Shown here in pieces: positions 24,064 to 31,325 of a stretch of 47,146 nt of DNA. Positions within the stretch are counted from its first letter, which is position 1; each line of letters starts with the position of its first letter. The translations under genes were made by a program, and so were the position numbers. Source of the stretch: a virus; the IMG/VR virus record IMGVR_UViG_3300027977_000059, positions 1 through 47,146 of that record. One strand, written 5' to 3'. The notes below the pieces were generated by a model. It was not told the origin of the DNA. It did no database searches and saw only the letters and a program-made list of their open reading frames with translations.

Positions 24064-24626
24064 TTTGAATATTTTTTTAACAATTCTTTTTCTTCGTCAG
24101 TCAATGACTTCATACCACTAACATTAATCTTGTCCAAAAGTTCATCCAAGGTGGGAATATGTTTAACAACTTCCTTTTTGTCATCACCGAATAAACGATT
24201 AAATCTATCACTAAAGTGTCTGCTACTAGGAGGTGGTCCCCATTCTCCTTTTGGTTTTTTTGGTACATCATTGAATCCAAGGAATAAATCATCCCTAAGT
24301 TCATCTTGTTCATCTTCTGAATAATCATCATTTGTTGCACACAAATCCGTACCAAATAGATGTTGTTCATTCTCTTTATTAAACCAATATGACATTTTGT
24401 CAGTTTGTGCTAATACAAAGGGGATTGATAAGTCACCCAAGATTGCATTAAAGAAATCTGTGGTCTGTTTGAAAGATGACCTGGTTTCAAATGTCATTAG
24501 GATGGTTTGTTCCCCATAAAAATATTTAACTTCTTTTGAGGTGAGGGTTTGGACTTCTTTTGCCAAAGAGATGACAAAATCTTCCTGTTTTTTGTGTGAC
24601 ACAAAAACTGTTAATAGATACTTCAT
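24060..24626 (-). CDS. Conserved phage protein coupled to the sigma factor gene
   Basis: 188 aa. Residues 1-90 form an alpha/beta domain (KYLLTVFVSHKKQEDFVISL, YGEQTILMTFETRSSF). An acidic/proline-rich linker follows (DDYSEDEQDEL, KPKGEWGPPPS). The last ~32 residues (LDELLDKINVSGMKSLTDEE) form the helix-hairpin tail frequent at the C-termini of Bacteroidota proteins. Because its stop overlaps the sigma factor start, a regulatory link to the sigma factor is possible but unproven. Confidence 0.75.
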   Translation of the reverse strand: MKYLLTVFVSHKKQEDFVISLAKEVQTLTSKEVKYFYGEQTILMTFETRSSFKQTTDFFNAILGDLSIPFVLAQTDKMSYWFNKENEQHLFGTDLCATNDDYSEDEQDELRDDLFLGFNDVPKKPKGEWGPPPSSRHFSDRFNRLFGDDKKEVVKHIPTLDELLDKINVSGMKSLTDEEKELLKKYSK

Positions 24627-24668
24627 ATTGATGTGTTTTAAATTGTGGAATATAAAGGTAAGAAACTT

Positions 24669-26888
24669 TTATTGACTTACACTACTGATATTATTTTCCT
24701 TTGTAATTTTAACAATGTTATCCGCCCAATTACTAACAAGTGGGTTATGAGTTATAACAAACAACTTCTCAAAATAGTTCTTTATTTTACCAAAAAATTC
24801 ACCAACCATATCAAGATTTTCATTTGATATTTTTCCAAACACTTCATCCATTACCACAATATTCGGTTTTGGTAAAGAACTTATTTTAGTTAGTACCGCT
24901 CTCAACGCCAATGATGCCACAGTTCTTTCATAACCTGATCCTGATGACATAAGTTTCTCAATCTGGGTATTATTATCAATCATTATAAATTCAACCTCAT
25001 TCTTGTCATTTATGTTAATCTCCAATCTAAAATGACAGCTATCTTCCAATAACCTTTGTAACTCAGAATTCAACATCGGAATCATTGTTTTCATTATGGT
25101 TTTGGATATTCCATTCTTCCCAAAGATTTCCAAATATAACTTATAGATTTTCTCCTTGTTAGCTTCTTCTTTAATCTTAACAATTGTTTGTTCATTCTGC
25201 TCAATCTTATCTTTCAATGACTGAACCTGATAATTGTTTGAATCAATAATTCTTTGAACGGAAGTCTTCTCCCTATCTAATTCCTCAATTCTTAGGTTAG
25301 CTTTGATAAGTTGGGTTTCAATCTTGCTGTTGGTGGATATGTTATCCTGTAACAAATTGAATTTTTCCAACTTATCTTCCAATCCTTTAATTTTCATCAC
25401 ATACCCTTCAATTGTCAATTCATATTTTTCTTTGATAAGTTTGTTTTTCTCATACTCATCAAATTCTTTTTTGAGTTGGACATACTTGGCTTCTTTGTCA
25501 ATTATAATATTCATTTCCCCCTCAAATTGGTTCTTTTGTATGTTATAATTGTCAAGTTCAGATATTTTTGATTGGGTTATGGATGCCATCATCAATTCAA
25601 TCCCACAATGTTCGCACTTAATCCCACCATCAACGGAGGATTTAAGTTCATTGATTGATTTGATTTTCTGTTCAATCTGAACAATTTCTTTGTATAGAAC
25701 TTTATGGGTTTCCTTTAACTTATCGTGTTCTTGTTCTGAATAAAACTCTGTTGGCTCAATAACCTTGAGTTCTTTTAATTGTCTATCAACACCTTGTTTT
25801 AGGGTTTTAATTCCCATAATTTCGCTTTGAACATTTTCCGGTACAATCTTGGCGATTTCAATATCAATATCCATATGTTTGGATTTCAATAGATTATCCC
25901 TATATTCTTGTCCCTTGATTATTCTGTTCTGAACATCAATCAAATTGTTTTGTTGGGTGATATTGTCTGATGTTAATTCATTTATCCTGGTGGAATATCC
26001 ATCATTATCTGACTTCAGTTTCTCACTGGAATAAACATTTGATAACATTGATTTTGAAAACTCCGAATAGATTTCCTTTCCAATTTCTTCTTTCTTTTTA
26101 AGGAAGTCCAATCCCATAAACTTGGATAATACTTGTCCTCTTGCTGTGGGTTTGGAATCAATTAACTCTTCAAGGTTTGTTGCCGTGGTTAGAATTGTCA
26201 TTAAGAAATCATCCTTTGTTCCAATGGATGTTTTAATAAAGTTTTCCGTTTCTCTTCTTTGTTCCCCAGTAAAGTTCTGTAATGAACCATCTGATAATTT
26301 CTTATAGAAGTCCAATTCAGTTTTTACATTCCAGGTGTCATCCTTTTTCTTTTTTCTTTCAATATTTCTGATGATGATATATTCATCCCCATCAATTATT
26401 ATTTCACCTTTGACATGGACTTTATCGTAGTTTGAGAATCTATTGAATATTTCTTCAGCTTTGGTTGTCTTGGTTGTTTCATTGAAGAATAAGAATAACA
26501 ATAGATCAACGGTTAGAACGGTGTTATGAGACACAATACCATTTGTATAATATTGATGAACTTCAGCAACTTGGATATCATATAGGTCATCTTTAATGTC
26601 CAATAATTCAATGTTGGAGACATTACTACTACCACTAATAGTTTGTATGCTTTCACCAATTTTAATCTCTTTAAGAACAACGAATTGGTTATCGGTATTT
26701 TTTAACTTATGATAATCGGCACCTTCAACAGACATCCCATTATCAAGTTCGCATCTATAAACTTCAGCATTTTTTTCAGTTATACCACACCATTCAATGT
26801 TTTTATACCCATATGGTGTGTTTACTTTAAACCCTAAATCACCATATTTTTGGTATAAATTATATAAATCCCCTATTTTAATTTTCAT
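24669..26888 (-). CDS. Intein C-fragment fused to the C-terminal part of gp46/SbcC-like ATPase
   Basis: 739 aa. Residues 1-122 are an intein C-fragment ending YTNGIVSHN; the conserved His-Asn is followed by Thr123 as the first extein residue. The extein begins TVLTVDLLLF, completing the Walker A loop whose GGK lies in the separate gene at 27944-28549. Further motifs: ATP-ase coiled-coil arms, a zinc hook (CEHC, 425-428), the signature SGSGYERTVASLALRAVL, Walker B (NIVVMDEVFGKIS) and the switch FVITHNP. After protein trans-splicing it gives the large subunit of a T4 gp46/47 (Rad50/Mre11) nuclease for recombination. The nuclease partner is at 35519-36298. Confidence 0.92.
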   Translation of the reverse strand: MKIKIGDLYNLYQKYGDLGFKVNTPYGYKNIEWCGITEKNAEVYRCELDNGMSVEGADYHKLKNTDNQFVVLKEIKIGESIQTISGSSNVSNIELLDIKDDLYDIQVAEVHQYYTNGIVSHNTVLTVDLLLFLFFNETTKTTKAEEIFNRFSNYDKVHVKGEIIIDGDEYIIIRNIERKKKKDDTWNVKTELDFYKKLSDGSLQNFTGEQRRETENFIKTSIGTKDDFLMTILTTATNLEELIDSKPTARGQVLSKFMGLDFLKKKEEIGKEIYSEFSKSMLSNVYSSEKLKSDNDGYSTRINELTSDNITQQNNLIDVQNRIIKGQEYRDNLLKSKHMDIDIEIAKIVPENVQSEIMGIKTLKQGVDRQLKELKVIEPTEFYSEQEHDKLKETHKVLYKEIVQIEQKIKSINELKSSVDGGIKCEHCGIELMMASITQSKISELDNYNIQKNQFEGEMNIIIDKEAKYVQLKKEFDEYEKNKLIKEKYELTIEGYVMKIKGLEDKLEKFNLLQDNISTNSKIETQLIKANLRIEELDREKTSVQRIIDSNNYQVQSLKDKIEQNEQTIVKIKEEANKEKIYKLYLEIFGKNGISKTIMKTMIPMLNSELQRLLEDSCHFRLEININDKNEVEFIMIDNNTQIEKLMSSGSGYERTVASLALRAVLTKISSLPKPNIVVMDEVFGKISNENLDMVGEFFGKIKNYFEKLFVITHNPLVSNWADNIVKITKENNISSVSQ
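26523..26888 (-). other. Split-intein C-fragment coding segment (122 codons)
   Basis: It starts with ATG, carries IKIGDLYNLYQ, block-F-like ELLDIKDDLYDIQVAEVHQ and block G GIVSHN, then the splice junction N122/T123 at 26523/26522. The N-partner is at 27944-28033. Confidence 0.88.
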
Positions 26889-27888
26889 TTTTTAAAAATT
26901 TTACACACTTTTTAATAACCTCATCTTTTTCTTTTCTATACTCAGAATCCCATATCACTAACACATCAAAATTATGTCTATTGGCTAATTTAATCTTAAC
27001 CTCATCTTTTTTCCAAATATCTTCAGATGTTATACTTTTACGGAAAGGATTTGGGGTATCTGTAGTTATAAAAATATTAGGATTTGCATGATAACTATCT
27101 CCATTGTATTCAATAATTTTTTTATTAAAAGTATCGGTAAAGTCATATCTATAAAACCCTTCATCACCAGTTAATACAAATTCACCACCTTTTTTAGCAA
27201 ACATAACATAATTCAATTCTTCAATATTTTCGTAATATTTTAATAATTCAAAAAACAAATCTTGTGACACTTTTGAATATCCTGATTTTAAATTACCGTT
27301 TTTATATAGTGATTGTTGCCATTTTTTTTGTCTTTCAAAAAATATCTTTTTACCCTCATCTTCCCCATATTTCTCAATACATTTAACTAAACTAAATTTA
27401 TTTTGGAATTCTGAAACTTTATTTTTTGACTCTTCAACTGAAAATCCTTTTTTTATCCAATATTCAACACTTCTTGGTGAGTGTAATTTACCTTCTTTAA
27501 GTTTTTTTTCTTGAAAAAGTTTAACTCCATCTTTTTCACCATATTTTATTATGAATGACCTTTCAGTGTTCATCAAGTGTAATTCTGTTTGAAGTTTAGC
27601 ATCTTCTAATGAAAATCCTCTACTTATCCAATATTCAATTAAATTTGGTTTCATTTCTTTAACTTTCTTTTTCGATTCTTCTTCAGTTAAACCCCTTTGA
27701 ATCCAATATTTAACACTAAATGCAGAACCTTTAGCAATAGTAATTCCCGCATCTTTTAATCTTTTAACAATTGTTGATGTATCAACATTGTATTTTTTGG
27801 ATATAAAAGTTGTGGATTTCATTTCATTGATATATAAATTTATTATATCTTGAATTTGATTTTCCGTAAAATTACACATTTTTCCCAT
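26878..27888 (-). CDS. Vsr-like (EDxHD-type) homing endonuclease between split-intein halves
   Basis: 336 aa. The N-terminus carries a helix-turn-helix (ENQIQDIINLY ... TFISKKYNVDTSTIVKRL). Three repeats of the form YWI-x-RG-x-[ST]-x-E-[ED]-[SA]-K follow (residues ~60, 86 and 143) and probably bind DNA. The C-terminal nuclease domain has YRYDFTDTF, E260, GDSYHANP (D264, H267) and FDVLVIWDSEY, as in very-short-patch-repair-like homing enzymes. Its 3' end overlaps the intein C-fragment gene by 11 bases. It is a stand-alone gene lying exactly where the intein is split, matching the published 'fractured gene' layout. Confidence 0.88.
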   Translation of the reverse strand: MGKMCNFTENQIQDIINLYINEMKSTTFISKKYNVDTSTIVKRLKDAGITIAKGSAFSVKYWIQRGLTEEESKKKVKEMKPNLIEYWISRGFSLEDAKLQTELHLMNTERSFIIKYGEKDGVKLFQEKKLKEGKLHSPRSVEYWIKKGFSVEESKNKVSEFQNKFSLVKCIEKYGEDEGKKIFFERQKKWQQSLYKNGNLKSGYSKVSQDLFFELLKYYENIEELNYVMFAKKGGEFVLTGDEGFYRYDFTDTFNKKIIEYNGDSYHANPNIFITTDTPNPFRKSITSEDIWKKDEVKIKLANRHNFDVLVIWDSEYRKEKDEVIKKCVKFLKNEN

Positions 27889-27899
27889 ACCTTTTTAGA

Positions 27900-27907
27900 A
27901 ATAAATA
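27900..27907 (-). promoter_or_regulatory. TATTTATT octamer (putative phage promoter)
   Basis: TATTTATT on the minus strand, ending 11 bases before the ATG of the homing endonuclease. It lies between the N-half stop and the endonuclease start, so the endonuclease and C-half may have their own promoter. Confidence 0.35.
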
Positions 27908-27943
27908 TACCCATATAACTAAAAAGGTAAGGAGTGAATGTAA

Positions 27944-28033
27944 TTATTTTAATTCATTGGGTAAAAACCCTAACTTATTAATTATATAGTCAATATCAAA
28001 TTCTATTTCAATCTCCGTATCACCCCTAACGCA
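27944..28033 (-). other. Split-intein N-fragment coding segment (29 codons)
   Basis: It starts with the nucleophile Cys (TGC, 28031-28033) directly after GGK of the Walker A loop. Block A is CVRGDTEIEI, and the tail DYIINKLGFLPNELK ends at TAA. Very short N-fragments of this type occur in atypical split inteins such as AceL-TerL. Confidence 0.85.
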
Positions 28034-28549
28034 TTTCCCGCCAAAATTACTAGGCGTTGATTCCACCACCGAGATACCATTACATTTGTCAAAATCTATT
28101 TTTTGATTTTGTCCATAAGATAAGAAATTGGAGAATTCAATATTTTTGATATACCATTTTTTGAATGGGGTTACATCTTCATCTGATAATAGTCTATTAT
28201 CAACTATTCTGTCAAGATTGAATATTTCATCTGACAATTGATTTTGATTTTTGGTGTCAAGGTATGATTTAACCAATTCATATTGATAATTTTTATCAAG
28301 GATATTGAAGGAGACATCAACCGATTGATTTGTTGTTTCAACTGATTTTGTCTTGGTTATAACATTGATATTGGTTGAGTTATATTTTTTTTGGAAGTAA
28401 TGTTTTACACTTTTTATTTTTTCTTGTGTGAAGTTTTCGGCATAATCTTCCCAAATAACCTGGATGTATGGATTATCAAATTTGTTGAAATCTATATCTT
28501 TTATCATAAAATTGTAATTGTATTCTGGTGGTGGATTAAATAAATCCAT
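27944..28549 (-). CDS. N-terminal part of gp46/SbcC-like ATPase fused to an intein N-fragment
   Basis: 201 aa. Residues ~128-172 (KKWYIKNIEFSNFLSYGQNQ ... ISVVESTPSNFGGK) are the first strands and the P-loop of an SbcC/Rad50-type ATPase, stopping exactly at GGK. Cys173 then starts an intein N-fragment (CVRGDTEIEIEFD) that is only 29 residues long and ends at the stop codon. The ~127 residues before the ATPase domain have no counterpart in T4 gp46. Trans-splicing with the product of 24669-26888 would give a protein of about 789 aa. Confidence 0.9.
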   Translation of the reverse strand: MDLFNPPPEYNYNFMIKDIDFNKFDNPYIQVIWEDYAENFTQEKIKSVKHYFQKKYNSTNINVITKTKSVETTNQSVDVSFNILDKNYQYELVKSYLDTKNQNQLSDEIFNLDRIVDNRLLSDEDVTPFKKWYIKNIEFSNFLSYGQNQKIDFDKCNGISVVESTPSNFGGKCVRGDTEIEIEFDIDYIINKLGFLPNELK

Positions 28550-28725
28550 ATTTGTTATTGGATGTTTTGGATTTTATCAAACTTTCGTAAACATTTGTGT
28601 TATAAGTAATTGCTACCATTCCGTTTCAAATGGAGTTTCGTGATGAAAAACAAAAAGAATTTCCCAACCTTTTCAGGTCATTCCTACCGCAGGTCACTTA
28701 CAGGAAACGCCCCACAACAAGAATT
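28550..28725. other. Intergenic region with short direct repeats
   Basis: 176 bases without a convincing gene. It is less AT-rich than its surroundings around 28670-28715. It contains CAGGTCA twice, 16 bases apart (28674-28680 and 28690-28696). It may hold the promoter or leader of the gp46 N-half; no clear hairpin-plus-T-run terminator is seen. Confidence 0.4.
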
Positions 28726-28860
28726 TTATAGGTTTTCAATTTCTGTTTTGACTAATAAAATATCACAAGAGGTTGAACCGTCCCTACCATAGGGATATAA
28801 TTCATCATATTCATCTCTTAAACTTAACCACTTAATTTTTAATTCTTTTAATTTTTCCAT
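28726..28860 (-). CDS. Small hypothetical protein
   Basis: 44 aa (MEKLKELKIKWLSLRDEY ... YPYGRDGSTSCDILLVKTE). It is helical at both ends with a Gly/Ser turn in the middle. Small phage proteins of this pattern are familiar, but no function is known. It lies 27 bases downstream of the next gene's stop on the same strand. Confidence 0.55.
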   Translation of the reverse strand: MEKLKELKIKWLSLRDEYDELYPYGRDGSTSCDILLVKTEIENL

Positions 28861-28887
28861 AAGTTTAATTGTTTTTAAAGTTCGTTA

Positions 28888-29151
28888 TTACCCAGGAAAA
28901 TCGGTATCAACATCACTTTCTCTATTTTCCAATTCACTTGGATCAACGATTGAGAAGCCAAGTTCTTGTCCCCCAATTGAAACCTTCAAATCATTTTCAA
29001 GTTGTTCATTTTGGGTTAATTTTTCTTGGTATTCTTTTAATTTTTGTTCCAACAATTGTGTGTATTGTTTTTGAAACTTTTTCTTCTCAGTAGCAATCTT
29101 TTCGTTTCTTTTGGCTACTTTCTTTCTGTGTTCTTTAGCTTTTTTTCCCAT
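28888..29151 (-). CDS. Small basic coiled-coil protein
   Basis: 87 aa. The N-terminal half is extremely basic (GKKAKEHRKKVAKRNEKIAT). A Gln/Lys/Glu coiled coil follows (QYTQLLEQKLKEYQEKL), and the tail is acidic (DVDTDFPG). The N-terminal pattern recurs in related phage genomes. Function unknown; nucleic-acid binding is possible. Confidence 0.72.
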   Translation of the reverse strand: MGKKAKEHRKKVAKRNEKIATEKKKFQKQYTQLLEQKLKEYQEKLTQNEQLENDLKVSIGGQELGFSIVDPSELENRESDVDTDFPG

Positions 29152-29160
29152 TTTTTTTAT

Positions 29161-29367
29161 TTATTTAAATTTTTGTATTGAAAACATTTTTTCTCCGTAA
29201 CATCTTAATGTGTGAAGAACATCCTTAATTGAGTGATTAACTTTGTAGAACTCATTTGGATTTACGGTTGTAATCATTGTAACATTATCCCCATCTTTAT
29301 AAACGGAAACTATTTTATCCAAATTAATATAAACAGAACTTTCTTCTTGTTTGAATTCGATGAACAT
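29161..29367 (-). CDS. Small hypothetical beta-rich protein
   Basis: 68 aa (FIEFKQEESSVYINLDKIVS, VTMITTVNPNEFYKVNHS, DVLHTLRCYGEKMF). Two beta hairpins and a C-terminal helix are suggested. Not assigned to a family. It lies in a run of closely spaced minus-strand small genes. Confidence 0.62.
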   Translation of the reverse strand: MFIEFKQEESSVYINLDKIVSVYKDGDNVTMITTVNPNEFYKVNHSIKDVLHTLRCYGEKMFSIQKFK

Positions 29368-29368
29368 A

Positions 29369-29602
29369 TTATAATTGTTTTAAAAGTTTAACCCATCCCA
29401 ATCCATTACAATAAGAATATCCAGCTTCTTTAGCCTTCAATCTACATTCATCATTGTCATTTTGGTATTCTTCAGGAGCAAAATTGGATTCCCATTTGAT
29501 TATGGTATCTTGTCCATCCATTTCAGCAACATCTTGATCTGGTGTTAGATAATGAATATCTTTACCACCATTACCTTTCATTGTAAATTCATATACTATC
29601 AT
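29369..29602 (-). CDS. Small hypothetical protein
   Basis: 77 aa from the ATG at 29602 (MIVYEFTMKGNGGKDIHYL). The longer frame to 29659 is rejected because it enters a terminator-like spacer and the N-terminal extension is unlike the rest. Residues 20-40 are acidic (PDQDVAEMDGQDTIIKWE). The C-terminus (KAKEAGYSYCNGLGWVKLLK) looks like a compact strand-helix unit. Function unknown. Confidence 0.6.
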   Translation of the reverse strand: MIVYEFTMKGNGGKDIHYLTPDQDVAEMDGQDTIIKWESNFAPEEYQNDNDECRLKAKEAGYSYCNGLGWVKLLKQL

Positions 29603-29663
29603 CGTCTTAAATTTTAATTGTGATAGATGAATAATAGAAAATTTGGGTGAGATTGTCAAACAA

Positions 29664-29689
29664 AAATTCCACCTTTATTGGGGTGGAAT
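29664..29689 (-). terminator. Rho-independent terminator overlapping a stop codon
   Basis: On the minus strand ATTCCACC, loop, GGTGGAAT followed by TTTTTG. The 5' arm covers the last codons of the 79-aa gene. Confidence 0.72.
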
Positions 29690-29914
29690 CTCTTTAATTA
29701 TAACCTCAGATTCGGTGATAATAACAACCCTGGCACCACACGAAAGGAGGGGTTTATCATTTCCACCATATATAACTTTACTCGGACCTAATATCTCAAC
29801 TTCATTACAATAGGTATTCTTCTTACCTTGTTTTACGGTTATAACAGGTAAGTTTGTTCCTTTTGTTTTATTGGAACGGATGTGATGTTGATTGACATGG
29901 ATATAGGTTTTCAT
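29675..29914 (-). CDS. Conserved small phage protein
   Basis: 79 aa from the ATG at 29914, which overlaps the upstream stop as TAATG. An upstream TTG would add only two residues. The sequence (KTYIHVNQHHIRSNKTKGTN, KNTYCNEVEILGPSKVIYGG, PLLSCGARVVIIT) is one I recognise as conserved among phages, probably a small beta barrel. Two cysteines are conserved in position. Function unknown. A terminator follows directly. Confidence 0.78.
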   Translation of the reverse strand: MKTYIHVNQHHIRSNKTKGTNLPVITVKQGKKNTYCNEVEILGPSKVIYGGNDKPLLSCGARVVIITESEVIIKEIPPQ

Positions 29915-30285
29915 TACCAATTACGATCTGTTTTGTTGCGAATAAGTTCAATTTCTTTGATGCGTAATCTTATAGATGTTATTTGTTTGAAGTAGAATTC
30001 AATTTCAGAATAAATTGGCTCAAAATTATAGTGAGACATAAGTCCTTCAGAATAAGTATTTACTGTAGCAACTAAACCTCTTTCATTTTCACCCAAATCA
30101 ATTACATCTATTTTTACAATAGAATCAATCCAATCAGTAATATCTTCATTATATTCATTTGGATTATCATTTTCTTCAATATCCGTTTTAATGGTATTGA
30201 GTATTTCATTAATTGTTTTTTCAACCTTTCTTCTTTGTTTCTCGCTGGTTTGTTCTTCTAATATTTTTCTGATAATATCTCTCAT
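29914..30285 (-). CDS. Protein with short prohead-type N-terminal leader
   Basis: 123 aa. The leader is RDIIRKILEEQTSEKQ, a basic helix with I-L-E and L-E-E sites. The body is acidic (EENDNPNEYNEDITDWIDSI) followed by a strand-rich part (IDVIDLGENERGLVATVNTY) and a C-terminal helix. A TATTTATT box lies 11 bases before the start. Probably a virion-packaged protein by the leader argument. The body is not recognised. Confidence 0.72.
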   Translation of the reverse strand: MRDIIRKILEEQTSEKQRRKVEKTINEILNTIKTDIEENDNPNEYNEDITDWIDSIVKIDVIDLGENERGLVATVNTYSEGLMSHYNFEPIYSEIEFYFKQITSIRLRIKEIELIRNKTDRNW

Positions 30286-30296
30286 TGTGTTTTAAT

Positions 30297-30304
30297 AATA
30301 AATA
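30297..30304 (-). promoter_or_regulatory. TATTTATT octamer (putative phage promoter)
   Basis: TATTTATT on the minus strand followed by ATTAAAACACA and the ATG of the 123-aa gene, 11 bases away. Confidence 0.4.
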
Positions 30305-30308
30305 TTGA

Positions 30309-30428
30309 TTAAATCTTGTTTTTCATCTTTAATACCTTATAGATATGTTCGGTAATATATTGGGTATCACCATTTGGTGCCATAATCAAATATCCATCCT
30401 TTAATTCTTTTAATACTACAAATTTCAT
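30309..30428 (-). CDS. Very small hypothetical protein
   Basis: 39 aa (MKFVVLKELKDGYLIMAPNG, then DTQYITEHIYKVLK). It is placed one base after the stop of the ABC-exporter-domain gene on the same strand. The frame is intact and has a strand-turn-helix pattern. Support is moderate because of its size. Confidence 0.5.
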   Translation of the reverse strand: MKFVVLKELKDGYLIMAPNGDTQYITEHIYKVLKMKNKI

Positions 30429-30429
30429 A

Positions 30430-31263
30430 TTATATTTTTATTCGGTTAACAACATCTTTCATTCTCGCAAAGATTTCCATAGCAATAGGAAATGACATCA
30501 GAGAGATTAAAAACTGATTAATGTAAGCATACATCGCAACAGCTTCACCCTGGGTCATATTAAAATTATAACTAGTAAATATCACCAAGGCTAACACCAA
30601 AAAGATACTTTTAACAATATTCAACGACGCCCAATTCTTACCCTGGATTGTTGACATACCGACAATAACTTTAGCTCTCCTCTTATAAAATGTTTCAATG
30701 GTTGTATCATCATTTGTTTCCATTGTCTTCGTCTTTTGTTCGTAGTGGGTATGTGAGACTCGTGTGGCTTGAGCAATCTTGTTATAGAATAAATAAACAA
30801 TCAATGATATTGGTAGAATACAACTAATGACAACAAATCCTGTTAATGTATGTTGATAAAATATAAAAACCAAACTTCCAACAATATTAATTAATGCCAT
30901 TACAAAATAATGAATGTCACTCTCCAAGAAGTTAATCACATAATTGGTTAAATCAGTTCTTGCTATCTTAACGGATGTTTCCGCATCTTTATTGTGTTTA
31001 AGGAATCTAAATATAATATCATTATACATCTTTGTATAAACCTTGGTATCATATACCATTCTCTTATACATAAAAATATTTTGTAATATATTAATAACCA
31101 AAAAAACACCCAACCACATATAATTTTTAACCAATAAACCATCAATCGTCTTTCCCAAGATAAAAGGTTCAACCAAAAATAATAGTTGGGCTATTATGAT
31201 GTATAGATATATAAACATCAAAGAAAATTTATATTCTTTGATGATATTATAGATGTATTTCAT
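30430..31263 (-). CDS. ABC exporter transmembrane domain without ATPase domain
   Basis: 277 aa with about six membrane helices in the spacing of type I ABC exporters (SLMFIYLYIIIAQLLFLVEP, FILGKTIDGLL near residue 35; FVMALINIVGSLVFIFYQHT; FVVISCILPISLIVYLFY; IVKSIFLVLALVIFTSYNF; YAYINQFLISLMSFPIAMEI). It stops at KDVVNRIKI, where a nucleotide-binding domain would normally begin, and no Walker or LSGGQ motif exists in it or in adjacent genes. It must use a host ATPase, block one, or work without ATP. Family placement is good; role unknown. Confidence 0.82.
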   Translation of the reverse strand: MKYIYNIIKEYKFSLMFIYLYIIIAQLLFLVEPFILGKTIDGLLVKNYMWLGVFLVINILQNIFMYKRMVYDTKVYTKMYNDIIFRFLKHNKDAETSVKIARTDLTNYVINFLESDIHYFVMALINIVGSLVFIFYQHTLTGFVVISCILPISLIVYLFYNKIAQATRVSHTHYEQKTKTMETNDDTTIETFYKRRAKVIVGMSTIQGKNWASLNIVKSIFLVLALVIFTSYNFNMTQGEAVAMYAYINQFLISLMSFPIAMEIFARMKDVVNRIKI

Positions 31264-31325
31264 TTTTTAATTAGATAATGGTATTCTTGGAGTAGTGCTT
31301 GATAATCTTTATCTAGTTTGTTCAT
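31260..31325 (-). CDS. Possible 21-residue overlapping peptide
   Basis: MNKLDKDYQALLQEYHYLIKK, with its stop overlapping the ATG of the ABC-exporter domain (ATGA) and its start overlapping the 3' end of the 69-aa gene. The double overlap fits translational coupling, but the length makes this tentative. Confidence 0.3.
   Translation of the reverse strand: MNKLDKDYQALLQEYHYLIKK

Noticed and set aside
24110-24370. 86-aa minus-strand frame inside the 188-aa gene
   Set aside because: It lies wholly within a better supported frame and has no independent start context.
28610-28792. 60-aa plus-strand frame over the gp46 leader region
   Set aside because: It overlaps a more plausible small minus-strand gene and has no features of a real protein; the region is better treated as non-coding.
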